Assembly: GCF_024055715.1 (NCBI RefSeq)
Contig: NZ_JAMXMV010000020.1
Span: 62,001-126,000, forward strand
DNA from: Actinoallomurus soli
Lineage (GTDB): Bacteria; Actinomycetota; Actinomycetes; Streptosporangiales; Streptosporangiaceae
Reading direction: 5' to 3'
DNA: 64,000 bases
Position numbers and translations under genes: made by a program
In this document: positions 25,527 to 32,879 of the stretch, in pieces
Layout of the letters: each line of letters starts with the position of its first letter
Numbering within the stretch: position 1 is the stretch's first letter
Notes under the pieces: generated by a model
The model's input: the letters and a program-made list of their open reading frames with translations, nothing else
What the model was told of the DNA's origin: nothing
Database searches by the model: none

Positions 25527-27398
25527 ATGGGACGTTCACGAAGCAGGCGGAGACGCGGGGGAGCGGTCGCGCTCGCCGTCGCCGCCGGAACGATGATCGC
25601 CGGAGGTGCGCAGCTGCCCCGGCACGACGCGGTCGCGGCGACCGCCCGCCAGGTCGAGAAGCTCAACCGCGGCGTGGTCAGCGTGCGGTCCGGCAGCGGG
25701 AACTTCGTCAGCTGGCGGCTGCTCGGCACCGACCCGGCCGGCGTGGCCTTCAACCTCTACCGCGGCTCGACGAAGGTGAACTCCAGCCCGATCACGAACT
25801 CGACGAACTACTACGACGGCGGCGCGGCGTCGGGGGCCTCGTACACGGTGCGGCCCGTCGTGGACGGCGCCGAGCAGGCGGCGTCGGAGGCGTCGCTGCA
25901 GTTCGGCAGCGGCGGTTATCTGGACGTGCCGATCAGCGCGCCGCCCGGGGGGACGACGCCGGACGGCGTCTCGTACACCTACAGCGCCAACGACGCGAGC
26001 GTCGGCGACCTCGACGGGGACGGGCAGTACGAGATCGTGCTCAAGTGGGATCCCTCCAACTCCAAGGACAACTCGCAGTCCGGCTACACCGGTGACGTGT
26101 ACGTCGACGCGTACCGGCTGAACGGCACCCGGCTGTGGCGGATCGACCTCGGCCGCAACATCCGGGCCGGCGCGCACTACACGCAGTTCCAGGTGTACGA
26201 CTACGACGGCGACGGCAAGGCCGAGGTCGCCATGAAGACCGCCGACGGCACGAAGGACGGCACCGGCAAGGTCATCGGCAGCTCCTCCGCCGACTACCGG
26301 AACTCCAGCGGGTACGTCCTGTCCGGCCCGGAGTACCTCACGATGTTCAACGGGCAGACCGGCGCGGCGATGCAGACGGTCGACTACGTCCCGGCGCGCG
26401 GGACCGTGTCGAGCTGGGGCGACGGCTACGGCAACCGGGTCGACCGGTTCCTGGCCGCCACGGCGTACGTCGACGGGCAGCGGCCGAGCCTGATCGAGGC
26501 GCGCGGCTACTACACCCGTACGGTGATCAGCGCGTGGGACTGGCGGAACGGCGCCTTCACCCGCCGCTGGACCTTCGACACCAACAGCTCCACCAACTCC
26601 GGCAAGGGCTATGACGGCCAGGGGAACCACAACCTGGCGGTGGCCGACGTGGACGGCGACGGCAAGGACGAGATCGTCTACGGCGCGATGTGCGTCGACG
26701 ACAACGGCGCCGGGCTGTGGACCACGAAGAACGGCCACGGCGACGCGATGCACGTCGGCGACCTGGACCCGAGCCGCCCGGGGCTGGAGGAGTTCAAGGT
26801 CGACGAGGACTCGTCCAAGCCGAGCTCCTGGTTCGCCGACGCCCGTACCGGCCAGGTCATCTGGCAGACCTCCCCGAACGGCGACAACGGCCGCGGCGTC
26901 GCCGACGACGTCTGGGCGGGCAGCCCGGGGGCGGAGTCCTGGTCTGCGGCGGCCGACGGCCTGCGCGACACCCACGGCAACGTGGTCGGCCGCAAGCCGT
27001 CCTCGACGAACTTCGTGATCTGGTGGGACGCCGACCCCGTACGGGAACTGCTCGACGGCACTCACATCGACAAGTACGGCACCAGCTCCGACACGCGCCT
27101 GCTGACCGGCTCCGGGGTCGCCTCCAACAACGGCACGAAGTCCACGCCGGCGCTGTCCGGCGACATCCTCGGCGACTGGCGCGAGGAGGTGATCTGGCGG
27201 ACGTCGGACAGCACCGCGCTGCGGATCTACACGACGACGGCCGTCACCGACCGGCGGATCGTCACGCTGATGCACGACACGCAGTACCGGACCGCCATCG
27301 CCTGGCAGAACACCGCGTACAACCAGCCCCCGCACCCGAGCTTCTTCATCGGGAACGGCATGGCCGAGCCCGCCCGGCCGAACGTCTACACCCCCTGA
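25527..27398 (+). CDS. secreted rhamnogalacturonan lyase, PL11
   Basis: The 623-aa protein begins with a basic N-terminus and secretion signal (GGAVALAVAAGTMIAGGA). The mature protein starts with RQVEKLNRGVVSVRSGSGNF, the standard PL11 opening, followed by a FnIII-like domain and an eight-bladed propeller with many Ca-binding D-x-D-G-D loops (DLDGDGQYEIV, DYDGDGKAEVA, DVDGDGKDEIV) and WHGDAMHVGD-like active-site segment (GHGDAMHVGDL). It cleaves the rhamnogalacturonan I backbone of pectin by beta-elimination outside the cell. No carbohydrate-binding module is attached. It is convergent with the PL1 gene. Confidence 0.95.
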   Translation: MGRSRSRRRRGGAVALAVAAGTMIAGGAQLPRHDAVAATARQVEKLNRGVVSVRSGSGNFVSWRLLGTDPAGVAFNLYRGSTKVNSSPITNSTNYYDGGAASGASYTVRPVVDGAEQAASEASLQFGSGGYLDVPISAPPGGTTPDGVSYTYSANDASVGDLDGDGQYEIVLKWDPSNSKDNSQSGYTGDVYVDAYRLNGTRLWRIDLGRNIRAGAHYTQFQVYDYDGDGKAEVAMKTADGTKDGTGKVIGSSSADYRNSSGYVLSGPEYLTMFNGQTGAAMQTVDYVPARGTVSSWGDGYGNRVDRFLAATAYVDGQRPSLIEARGYYTRTVISAWDWRNGAFTRRWTFDTNSSTNSGKGYDGQGNHNLAVADVDGDGKDEIVYGAMCVDDNGAGLWTTKNGHGDAMHVGDLDPSRPGLEEFKVDEDSSKPSSWFADARTGQVIWQTSPNGDNGRGVADDVWAGSPGAESWSAAADGLRDTHGNVVGRKPSSTNFVIWWDADPVRELLDGTHIDKYGTSSDTRLLTGSGVASNNGTKSTPALSGDILGDWREEVIWRTSDSTALRIYTTTAVTDRRIVTLMHDTQYRTAIAWQNTAYNQPPHPSFFIGNGMAEPARPNVYTP

Positions 27399-27405
27399 CA
27401 CACCG

Positions 27406-27440
27406 AGAACGGCCGTGGCGGGGCCCGCCACGGCCGTTCT
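27406..27440. terminator. bidirectional terminator between PL11 and PL1
   Basis: A near-perfect 17-base inverted repeat (AGAACGGCCGTGGCGGG and complement, one central base) lies between the two convergent stop codons. Confidence 0.85.
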
Positions 27441-27447
27441 GCCGGGG

Positions 27448-28473
27448 TCAGGAGACCTTGCCGACGCCCGCGCCGGCGGTGACGGTGGACTTCACCGACG
27501 AGCCGGACTCGGCCGAGTAGGAGTAGGGGATGCTCGCGACGCTGGAGGAGTTGCGAGTGGCGATGCTGCCGGAGCCCGTGAGGTAGTTGCCGCTCGCCTT
27601 CAGGTTCCCGTCCGGCGAGTCGCCGGTCTGGGTGACCGTCGGGCTCTTGACGTTCTCGAAGTAGTTGTTCTCGACGAAGACGCCCGCGTTGCAGGTGGAC
27701 GCGACACCGTAGCTGGTGACGGCGCCGTAGTAGTTGTTGAAGACGTGCACCGGGTTGCCGAACCGAACGCGCGGGTGCCGCTGGGTCGTCTTGTCGAACC
27801 AGTTGTGCACGTACGTCACGCGCAGGTGGCCGATGTCCTCGGACCCGTTGTCGTCGGAGTGGCCGAGCAGCGCGGTCTTGTCGTGGTTGTGGAAGTGGTT
27901 CCACGACACGGTCGCGTAGTCGGACGCGCGCTTGATGTCGACGAGCCCGTCGTAGGCGTTGGACAGGTCGTTGTGGTCGATCCACACGTTCGTGGAGTAC
28001 TGCACGTTGATGGCGTCGTCGCCCGAGCCGGTGAACGTGAGGTTCCGGATGATCACGTTCTTCGCGTTGGTGACGTTGAGCCCATAGCCGGTGATCTTCC
28101 CGGCGGTGCCGACGCCGATGATCGTCTTGTTGGACGTCACCTTCGTCATCGACGACAGGGAGATCGAGGCGTTGACCTTGATGATGTACGAGCCGCTGCG
28201 CGAGGCGTAGTCGGTCAGCTGCGACGCGGTCGTCACGGTGACGGTCGTGCCGCCCGCGCCGCCGGTGGTCCCGCCGTTCATGCTCGCGAAGCCGACGGGG
28301 CTGGACTCGTACGCGGCGGCCACCGGGGCCGCGGCCGTCCTGGCGGTCTTGGCGGTCGCGCCGGTGCCGGTCAGCGCGCCGGCCCCGAGGACGAGACCGA
28401 GGATCGCGACCGCGCTCAGGGGGCGCAGGGGGAGCCGCCGGGTCCGGGGGGTGGGGTGCGTGTCGTTCCCCAT
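27448..28473 (-). CDS. secreted pectate lyase, PL1
   Basis: The 341-aa protein has a long signal peptide (PLSAVAILGLVLGAGALTGT) and the PL1 parallel beta-helix. Marks are NVWIDHNDLSNAYDGLVDIK with Ca-binding Asp residues, and the catalytic-Arg block RHPRVRFGNPVHVFNNYY. It splits polygalacturonan by Ca-dependent beta-elimination outside the cell, complementing the PL11 enzyme. It ends at a shared terminator and is preceded by a GGAAAA-TTTTCC operator. Confidence 0.95.
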   Translation of the reverse strand: MGNDTHPTPRTRRLPLRPLSAVAILGLVLGAGALTGTGATAKTARTAAAPVAAAYESSPVGFASMNGGTTGGAGGTTVTVTTASQLTDYASRSGSYIIKVNASISLSSMTKVTSNKTIIGVGTAGKITGYGLNVTNAKNVIIRNLTFTGSGDDAINVQYSTNVWIDHNDLSNAYDGLVDIKRASDYATVSWNHFHNHDKTALLGHSDDNGSEDIGHLRVTYVHNWFDKTTQRHPRVRFGNPVHVFNNYYGAVTSYGVASTCNAGVFVENNYFENVKSPTVTQTGDSPDGNLKASGNYLTGSGSIATRNSSSVASIPYSYSAESGSSVKSTVTAGAGVGKVS

Positions 28474-28802
28474 GGGGAACCTCCTCCAGGGGTGGATGGT
28501 GCGGTGGGAGCAGGGTGGAAAAGGTTTTCCTCCGGCAGCGTCCCGCCGCCGTCAGGGGCCGTCAACGCATCACGGCGACCCGCCCGCCGGTGGGTCCGCC
28601 CCCCTGCCGCCCGTCACCGCTCCACCAGCGCGAACCCGTGACGCCTTCTTGACCGGCCTCTGACAAATGTCGTGAAAGTTTCATTTCGGTGACCATCCCG
28701 CTTCGGCGGAATGGTCCGTGGTCTGGGATGGTTAGGGCGGCTAAGGGCCGGTCGTCCCCTCCGGGGTGACCGGTTTCGCGCTGCCGGGTGAAGGGACATG
28801 GA
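28474..28802. other. divergent regulatory region between PL1 and MFS genes
   Basis: 329 bases without a gene. It holds the PL1 operator (28517-28530) and a separate TGAAAGTTTCA palindrome at 28673-28683, closer to the MFS start. GAAANTTTC palindromes are known control sites for sugar-utilisation genes in actinomycetes; the target here is not certain. Confidence 0.45.
28517..28530 (-). promoter_or_regulatory. palindromic operator upstream of PL1
   Basis: GGAAAAGGTTTTCC has six-base perfect arms around GG, 43 bases upstream of the PL1 start. It resembles GGAAAGCGCTTTCC upstream of PL11, suggesting one pectin-responsive regulator for both. Confidence 0.5.
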
Positions 28803-30329
28803 GTGACGACGACGAATCCCCGCAGGACGGTCCAGGGGGTCGGCCTGCGATCGGAACGTGGACCGGTGCTGGCCGCGCTCATGCTCAGCACCGGGCTCGT
28901 CGCCCTGGACAGCACGATCATCGCCACCGCGGTGCCGTCCATCGTCCACGACCTCGGCGGCTTCACGCAGTTCCCGTGGCTGTTCTCGATCTACCTGCTG
29001 ACCCAGGCGGTCAGCGTGCCGCTGTACGGCAAGCTGTCCGACGTCTTCGGCCGAAAGCCGATCATGTTCTTCGGCATCGGGGCGTTCCTCCTCGGCTCGG
29101 TGCTGTGCGGGGCCGCCTGGAGCATGCTCAGCCTCATCATCTTCCGCGCCGTGCAGGGGATCGGCGCGGGCGCCGTCCAGCCGATGAGCATGACCATGGT
29201 CGGCGACATGTACACCGTCGAGGAACGCGCTCGCGTCCAGGGCTACCTCGCCAGCGTCTGGGGAATGTCGGCCGTCGTCGGGCCGACCCTCGGCGGCGTG
29301 TTCTCCGACTACCTGTCCTGGCGGTGGATCTTCTTCATCAACCTGCCGCTGGGCGCCTTCGCCGCGTTCATGCTCGCCAAGCGCTTCACCGAGTCCGTCG
29401 AACGACGCTCGCACCGCCTGGACTACGCCGGCGCGGTCCTGCTGACCATCGGCTGCTCGCTGGCCATCCTCGGCCTGCTGGAAGGCGGGGTCTCCTGGGG
29501 CTGGGCCTCGGCGCCGAGCATCCTGATCTTCGCGGTCGGCGCGGCCGCGCTGGTCGCCTTCTGCCTGGTCGAGCGGCGCGTGCCCGAGCCGATCCTGCCG
29601 CTCTGGGTCTTCGGTCACCGTGTCCTGGTCGGCGCGACGCTGGCGTCCGTGGTGGTCGGCGCGGTCACGATCGGGCTCAGCTCGTACGTGCCGACGTACG
29701 CCGAGGGCGTGCTGGGCACCAGTGCCCTGGTGGCGGGCTTCGCGCTCGCGGCGCTCACGGTCGGCTGGCCGATCGCCGCCTCACAGGCCGGGCGGATCTA
29801 CCTGCGCATCGGGTTCCGCGACACCGCGCTGATCGGCGGCGTCGTCGCGGTGATCGGGACGCTGCTGTGCCTTCCGCTCGGCGTCTCCACGAAGGTCTGG
29901 GAGGTCGCCGCCGCGTGCTTCGTGATCGGCGTCGGCCTGGGGTTCACGGCGAGCCCGACGCTGGTGGCCGTGCAGTCGGTCGTGGGGTGGGAGCACCGCG
30001 GCGTCGTCACCGGGAACAACATGTTCGGCCGGTCGCTCGGCAGCGCGGTCGGCGCCGCGGTGTTCGGCGCGATCGCCAACGGCACGCTCGCGCACCGCTT
30101 CGCCCACCCGCCGGCCGCGCTCGCCGGCCGGCTCGGCCACAGCGTCGACGCCACGAGCGTGGTCTCGGCGGGCAAGGGCGGCAAGGACCCGGTGGTCGCG
30201 GCGTTCGTCCGGAACGCGCTGAACCACGCGAGCCACAACGTCTTCCTCACGCTCGCCGCGCTGGCGGTCCTCGGTGTGGCGGCCGTCGCCCTGATGCCGC
30301 GCCGCACCGAGCCCCTCGATCTGGCCTGA
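28803..30329 (+). CDS. MFS drug efflux transporter, DHA2 (14-helix) type
   Basis: The 508-aa protein has about fourteen membrane helices. Motif A is GKLSDVFGRKP after helix 2; motif C-like VVGPTLGGVFSDYLSWRWIFFINLP is typical of proton-driven drug exporters of the EmrB/QacA group. The GTG at 28803 is chosen because AAGGGA is six bases upstream. It probably exports a toxic small molecule. A TetR remnant follows downstream and may once have controlled it or its neighbour. Confidence 0.92.
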   Translation: MTTTNPRRTVQGVGLRSERGPVLAALMLSTGLVALDSTIIATAVPSIVHDLGGFTQFPWLFSIYLLTQAVSVPLYGKLSDVFGRKPIMFFGIGAFLLGSVLCGAAWSMLSLIIFRAVQGIGAGAVQPMSMTMVGDMYTVEERARVQGYLASVWGMSAVVGPTLGGVFSDYLSWRWIFFINLPLGAFAAFMLAKRFTESVERRSHRLDYAGAVLLTIGCSLAILGLLEGGVSWGWASAPSILIFAVGAAALVAFCLVERRVPEPILPLWVFGHRVLVGATLASVVVGAVTIGLSSYVPTYAEGVLGTSALVAGFALAALTVGWPIAASQAGRIYLRIGFRDTALIGGVVAVIGTLLCLPLGVSTKVWEVAAACFVIGVGLGFTASPTLVAVQSVVGWEHRGVVTGNNMFGRSLGSAVGAAVFGAIANGTLAHRFAHPPAALAGRLGHSVDATSVVSAGKGGKDPVVAAFVRNALNHASHNVFLTLAALAVLGVAAVALMPRRTEPLDLA

Positions 30330-30408
30330 TCGGCCGGGAGCACACCGCGAGCGGACGGCCGCTCCGGCCGAGGCTCTCCGGGCTCTCCCGCGGAACCACC
30401 GCCGTCGC

Positions 30409-30611
30409 TCACTGCGCGAGGGTCGGAGCCTTCCGCGACCAGCGACCTTCCTCCAGCTCGCGGACGATGAAGCGGGCGAGGTCGGCGCGGGCGATCATCC
30501 GGCCGCGCGGCGGGGTGACGCCCTCGCCGACGCGGTACTCCCCGGTGGGGGAGTGTCCGTCAGCCGGGTGGGACGGACGAACGTCCAGTCCAGCGGGCTG
30601 TCACGGATGGG
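30409..30611 (-). pseudogene. 3' remnant of an NAD(P)H-binding (SDR-like) protein
   Basis: Only the C-terminal ~67 codons remain. Reading the minus strand, LDWTFVRPTRLTD leads, after a one-base frameshift at a C-run near 30545, into GEYRVGEGVTPPRGRM, then IARADLARFIVREL and a stop. This is the usual tail of NAD(P)H-binding/NmrA-like reductases. The Rossmann half is gone and the upstream sequence is now a TetR fragment. Confidence 0.75.
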
Positions 30612-30960
30612 GACCGGTCTGGACCCGCTCGACCCCGCGCCGCAGATCGCCGCCACCGCCATCACGGGCCTGTGGGCGGTCGCCTTCCGCGCTCTGCGGC
30701 GCGAGGCGGAGGCCGGCACCGAGGCCGCCACCGCCCATGCCTCCGTCATCGCCGACATCGAGCAGGCGGCGAGTCTGCTGGAGACCGGCCTGTGGTCCTT
30801 CGACCTGCTGGTTCAGGGCCATGACGACCGTGATCATCTGACCGGCGCGGCGCGGGCCTCCGATCGTTCACGCGAGCGCGTGCTCGAACGTCTTCGCCGC
30901 GCCCGCAAGACCCGGGCGGGGGCGCGGCCTTCCGGTGCGCCGGCCTCTCCGGGCGGCTGA
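30607..30960 (+). pseudogene. 3' remnant of a TetR-family regulator
   Basis: From an ATG at 30607 the frame reads GLDPLDPAPQIAATAITGLW, then AVAFRALRREAEAG, the ligand-domain end of common TetR regulators. The DNA-binding half is absent. It abuts the reductase remnant at ~30610, so both genes lost their 5' parts, most simply in one deletion across a former divergent promoter. Confidence 0.75.
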
Positions 30961-31003
30961 ACGCCTGTCGGCGGTGAGCCGCCCGGGCGCCGGCCGCTCG
31001 TCG

Positions 31004-31558
31004 TCAGGCGGCCTTCGGCGGGATGCGCCGGATCACGTCGGCGCGCAGGACGGCGAGGTCGACGCCGTCGTCGGTGAGGACGCGGGCCGCCAGACCCTGG
31101 CCCTCGCGGAGCACGCCGAGCAGGAGGTGCCCGCCGCCGATGTAGTTGTGGCCGAGGGACAGGGACTCCCGCAGGGCGAGCTCCAGCACCTTCTTGGCCC
31201 TCTTGCTGAAAGGGATGTGGCCCTTCGGCACCTGCCGGCGCCCCTTCGGGGCGAGCGCGCCGGGGCCGAAGCTGGCCTCGGTCGCCTGGCGTACCTGGTC
31301 CAGGTCGATCCCGATCGTGGCCAGCGCCTCCGAGTCGAGGGCCTCGTCCGGCGACTCGGTCAGCAGGCCGATCCGCCGGCTGAGGCCTGATCCCGTGACG
31401 CCCTGGGCGAGCAGCGCCTCGGCCGCCGGCCCGTGCCCCTCGTCCAGGAGGGCGAGCAGCAGATGCTCGGTGCCGATGAACGGATGGCGCATCCGCCGCG
31501 CCTCCTCCTGGGCCAGCCGCACCGCCTGCCGAGCGTCGTCGGCGAACCGTTCGAACAT
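31004..31558 (-). CDS. double Clp N-terminal domain protein
   Basis: The 184-aa protein consists of two Clp_N repeats (MFERFADDARQAVRLAQ with GTEHLLLALLDEG, and KRAKKVLELALRESLSLGHN with GGGHLLLGVLREG). It lacks any AAA+ ATPase domain. Such stand-alone proteins resemble the adaptor-binding part of ClpC and may bind degradation adaptors or substrates. It follows a small HTH protein by two bases in the same operon, a pairing common in actinomycetes. The start is at MFERF; longer frames lack support. Confidence 0.88.
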   Translation of the reverse strand: MFERFADDARQAVRLAQEEARRMRHPFIGTEHLLLALLDEGHGPAAEALLAQGVTGSGLSRRIGLLTESPDEALDSEALATIGIDLDQVRQATEASFGPGALAPKGRRQVPKGHIPFSKRAKKVLELALRESLSLGHNYIGGGHLLLGVLREGQGLAARVLTDDGVDLAVLRADVIRRIPPKAA

Positions 31559-31560
31559 CC

Positions 31561-31794
31561 TTACCGCTCCTTCCCGAGGATCCGCCGGCCGCCGCCGTAC
31601 TTCTTGTGGACCGCCTGCCGGCTGACGCCGAGGCAGACGGCGATCTCCTGCCAGGACCATCCCTGGTCGCGCGCGTTCTCGACCTGCAGCCCCTCGAGGC
31701 GCTCGGCGAGTTCGCGCAGTGCGCGCACCGCCCGCAACCCGATCGCCGGGTCGCGGCTGCCCGCCGCCTGGGCGAGCTGGACTCCGTCGTTCAT
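31561..31794 (-). CDS. small HTH regulator paired with Clp-N protein
   Basis: The 77-aa protein has one HTH (WSWQEIAVCLGVSRQAVHKK) after an amphipathic helix (AVRALRELAERLEGLQVENA) suited to dimerisation. Two GTCAAC-N4-GTTGAC palindromes overlap its own promoter, so it is very likely an autorepressor. The ATG lies only six bases after the -10, so the mRNA is predicted leaderless. It is co-transcribed with the Clp-N gene two bases downstream. Confidence 0.85.
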   Translation of the reverse strand: MNDGVQLAQAAGSRDPAIGLRAVRALRELAERLEGLQVENARDQGWSWQEIAVCLGVSRQAVHKKYGGGRRILGKER

Positions 31795-31797
31795 GAC

Positions 31798-31841
31798 GTC
31801 AACATAGGTTGACAGAGGAGCGGATGTCAACCTTGGTTGAC
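31798..31841 (-). promoter_or_regulatory. leaderless promoter covered by two GTCAAC-N4-GTTGAC operators
   Basis: On the minus strand TTGACA (31830-31825) and TATGTT (31806-31801) are 18 bases apart. Operators GTCAACATAGGTTGAC (plus 31798-31813) and GTCAACCTTGGTTGAC (31826-31841), centred 28 bases apart, overlap the -10 and -35 respectively. Confidence 0.85.
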
Positions 31842-31844
31842 GGG

Positions 31845-32243
31845 TTACTGGCAGGTCGTGTGCGTCGGGCGCATCACCAGGACGACCCGTCGGTCCGCGT
31901 CTCCGACCGGCGGGTCGTAGGCGAGCCCGTAGCGGCGGGCGAGGAGGTCGAAGAACGCGCCCTCGGGGTCGGGTTCGACGCTCTCGATCGACCCGCGCAC
32001 CTCCAGGTAGCGGTACGGCCGGTCGGGGTCGTTGACGGAGATCGCGACGGACGGGTCGCGGCGGACGTTGCGGCACTTCTGGCGGTCGGTCGTCGTGGTG
32101 AAGCGGAGGTGCTCACCGTCCCAGAGCAGCCAGACGGGGGTCACCTGCGGCCGGCCGCCGGGCCCGACCGTGGCCAGGTGCCCGAACAGCGGGCGTTCGA
32201 GCAGGTCGCGGTGGCTCTCGGGGATGAGGCTCTGTGGGGTCAA
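31845..32243 (-). CDS. PPOX-class F420/FMN-dependent flavoprotein
   Basis: The 132-aa split-barrel protein contains HLATVGPGGRPQVTPVWLLW, CRNVRRDPSVAISVNDPDRP and YRYLEVRGSIESVEPDP, the pattern of PPOX-class F420-dependent oxidoreductases. Start is a TTG at 32243, set by GGAGA six bases upstream; the ATG embedded in that ribosome site is out of frame. It is divergent from a MarR regulator, which probably controls it. The physiological substrate is unknown. Confidence 0.85.
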   Translation of the reverse strand: MTPQSLIPESHRDLLERPLFGHLATVGPGGRPQVTPVWLLWDGEHLRFTTTTDRQKCRNVRRDPSVAISVNDPDRPYRYLEVRGSIESVEPDPEGAFFDLLARRYGLAYDPPVGDADRRVVLVMRPTHTTCQ

Positions 32244-32280
32244 CGTCGATCTCCATTCGGGTTCGGTGAGATCGCAACTT

Positions 32281-32306
32281 ATCAAGACCTTGATGATTGT
32301 CAAGGT
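32281..32306. promoter_or_regulatory. overlapping palindromes between PPOX and MarR genes
   Basis: ATCAAGACCTTGAT (32281-32294) and ACCTTGA-N6-TCAAGGT (32287-32306) overlap between the divergent starts. They are likely binding sites of the adjacent MarR protein. TATGAT at 32328-32333 is a candidate -10 seven bases before the MarR ATG. Confidence 0.6.
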
Positions 32307-32339
32307 CAGTATCGATGCACGGGGCTGTATGATCCGGTC

Positions 32340-32792
32340 ATGGGCATGCCGCTGGGCGAACGCCTCGGAATGGACCTCAAGCGGGTCGAACAGGAGCTCA
32401 TGGCGGCCAAGCACGCCGCCGTGAAGGTCGCCGGGCTGACCGTGCCGCAGTACGCCGCGCTCTACGGCCTCGCCGGCGCTCCCGGGATCTCGGGCGCCGC
32501 CCTCGCCCGCGCCTGCATGGTCACCCCCCAGGCGATGACGGGCGTGCTGAAGAACCTCGAGGAGCGGGGGCTGGTCGAGCGCACCCCCCATCCCTGGCAC
32601 CGCAACGTGCTGGAGACCCGCCTCACCGACCAGGGCCGTGCCGCGCTCGAGAAGGCCGACGCGCGGGCGTCCGCGATCGAGCGCCGCATCTTCGAGGAGT
32701 TCACGCCGGAGGAGCGGGACACCCTTCGCGCCCTGTTGGCCCGGGTCGGCAAGGCCGTTCGGGCGCAGGCGGCGGAGCAGGCGACCGAATGA
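32340..32792 (+). CDS. MarR-family transcriptional regulator
   Basis: The 150-aa winged-helix protein has a recognition region GISGAALARACMVTPQAMTG, LKNLEERGLVERTPHP and wing RNVLETRLTDQG, typical of MarR. Start ATG 32340 or the ATG two codons later. It is divergent from the PPOX gene and precedes the acyl-CoA carboxylase genes by 87 bases; control of the PPOX gene is likely, of the carboxylase possible. Confidence 0.9.
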   Translation: MGMPLGERLGMDLKRVEQELMAAKHAAVKVAGLTVPQYAALYGLAGAPGISGAALARACMVTPQAMTGVLKNLEERGLVERTPHPWHRNVLETRLTDQGRAALEKADARASAIERRIFEEFTPEERDTLRALLARVGKAVRAQAAEQATE

Positions 32793-32879
32793 GATTCGTT
32801 TCACGCGGCCGGTGATCTTCCGTCGCGCCACCGCGGTTGGACATACTCGACGCACGGCTCACGGTGACGGAGGGACGGG

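Noticed and set aside
25536-27431. 631-codon minus frame opposite PL11
   Set aside because: Val/Ala-rich antisense shadow of the repetitive Ca-binding loops of PL11.
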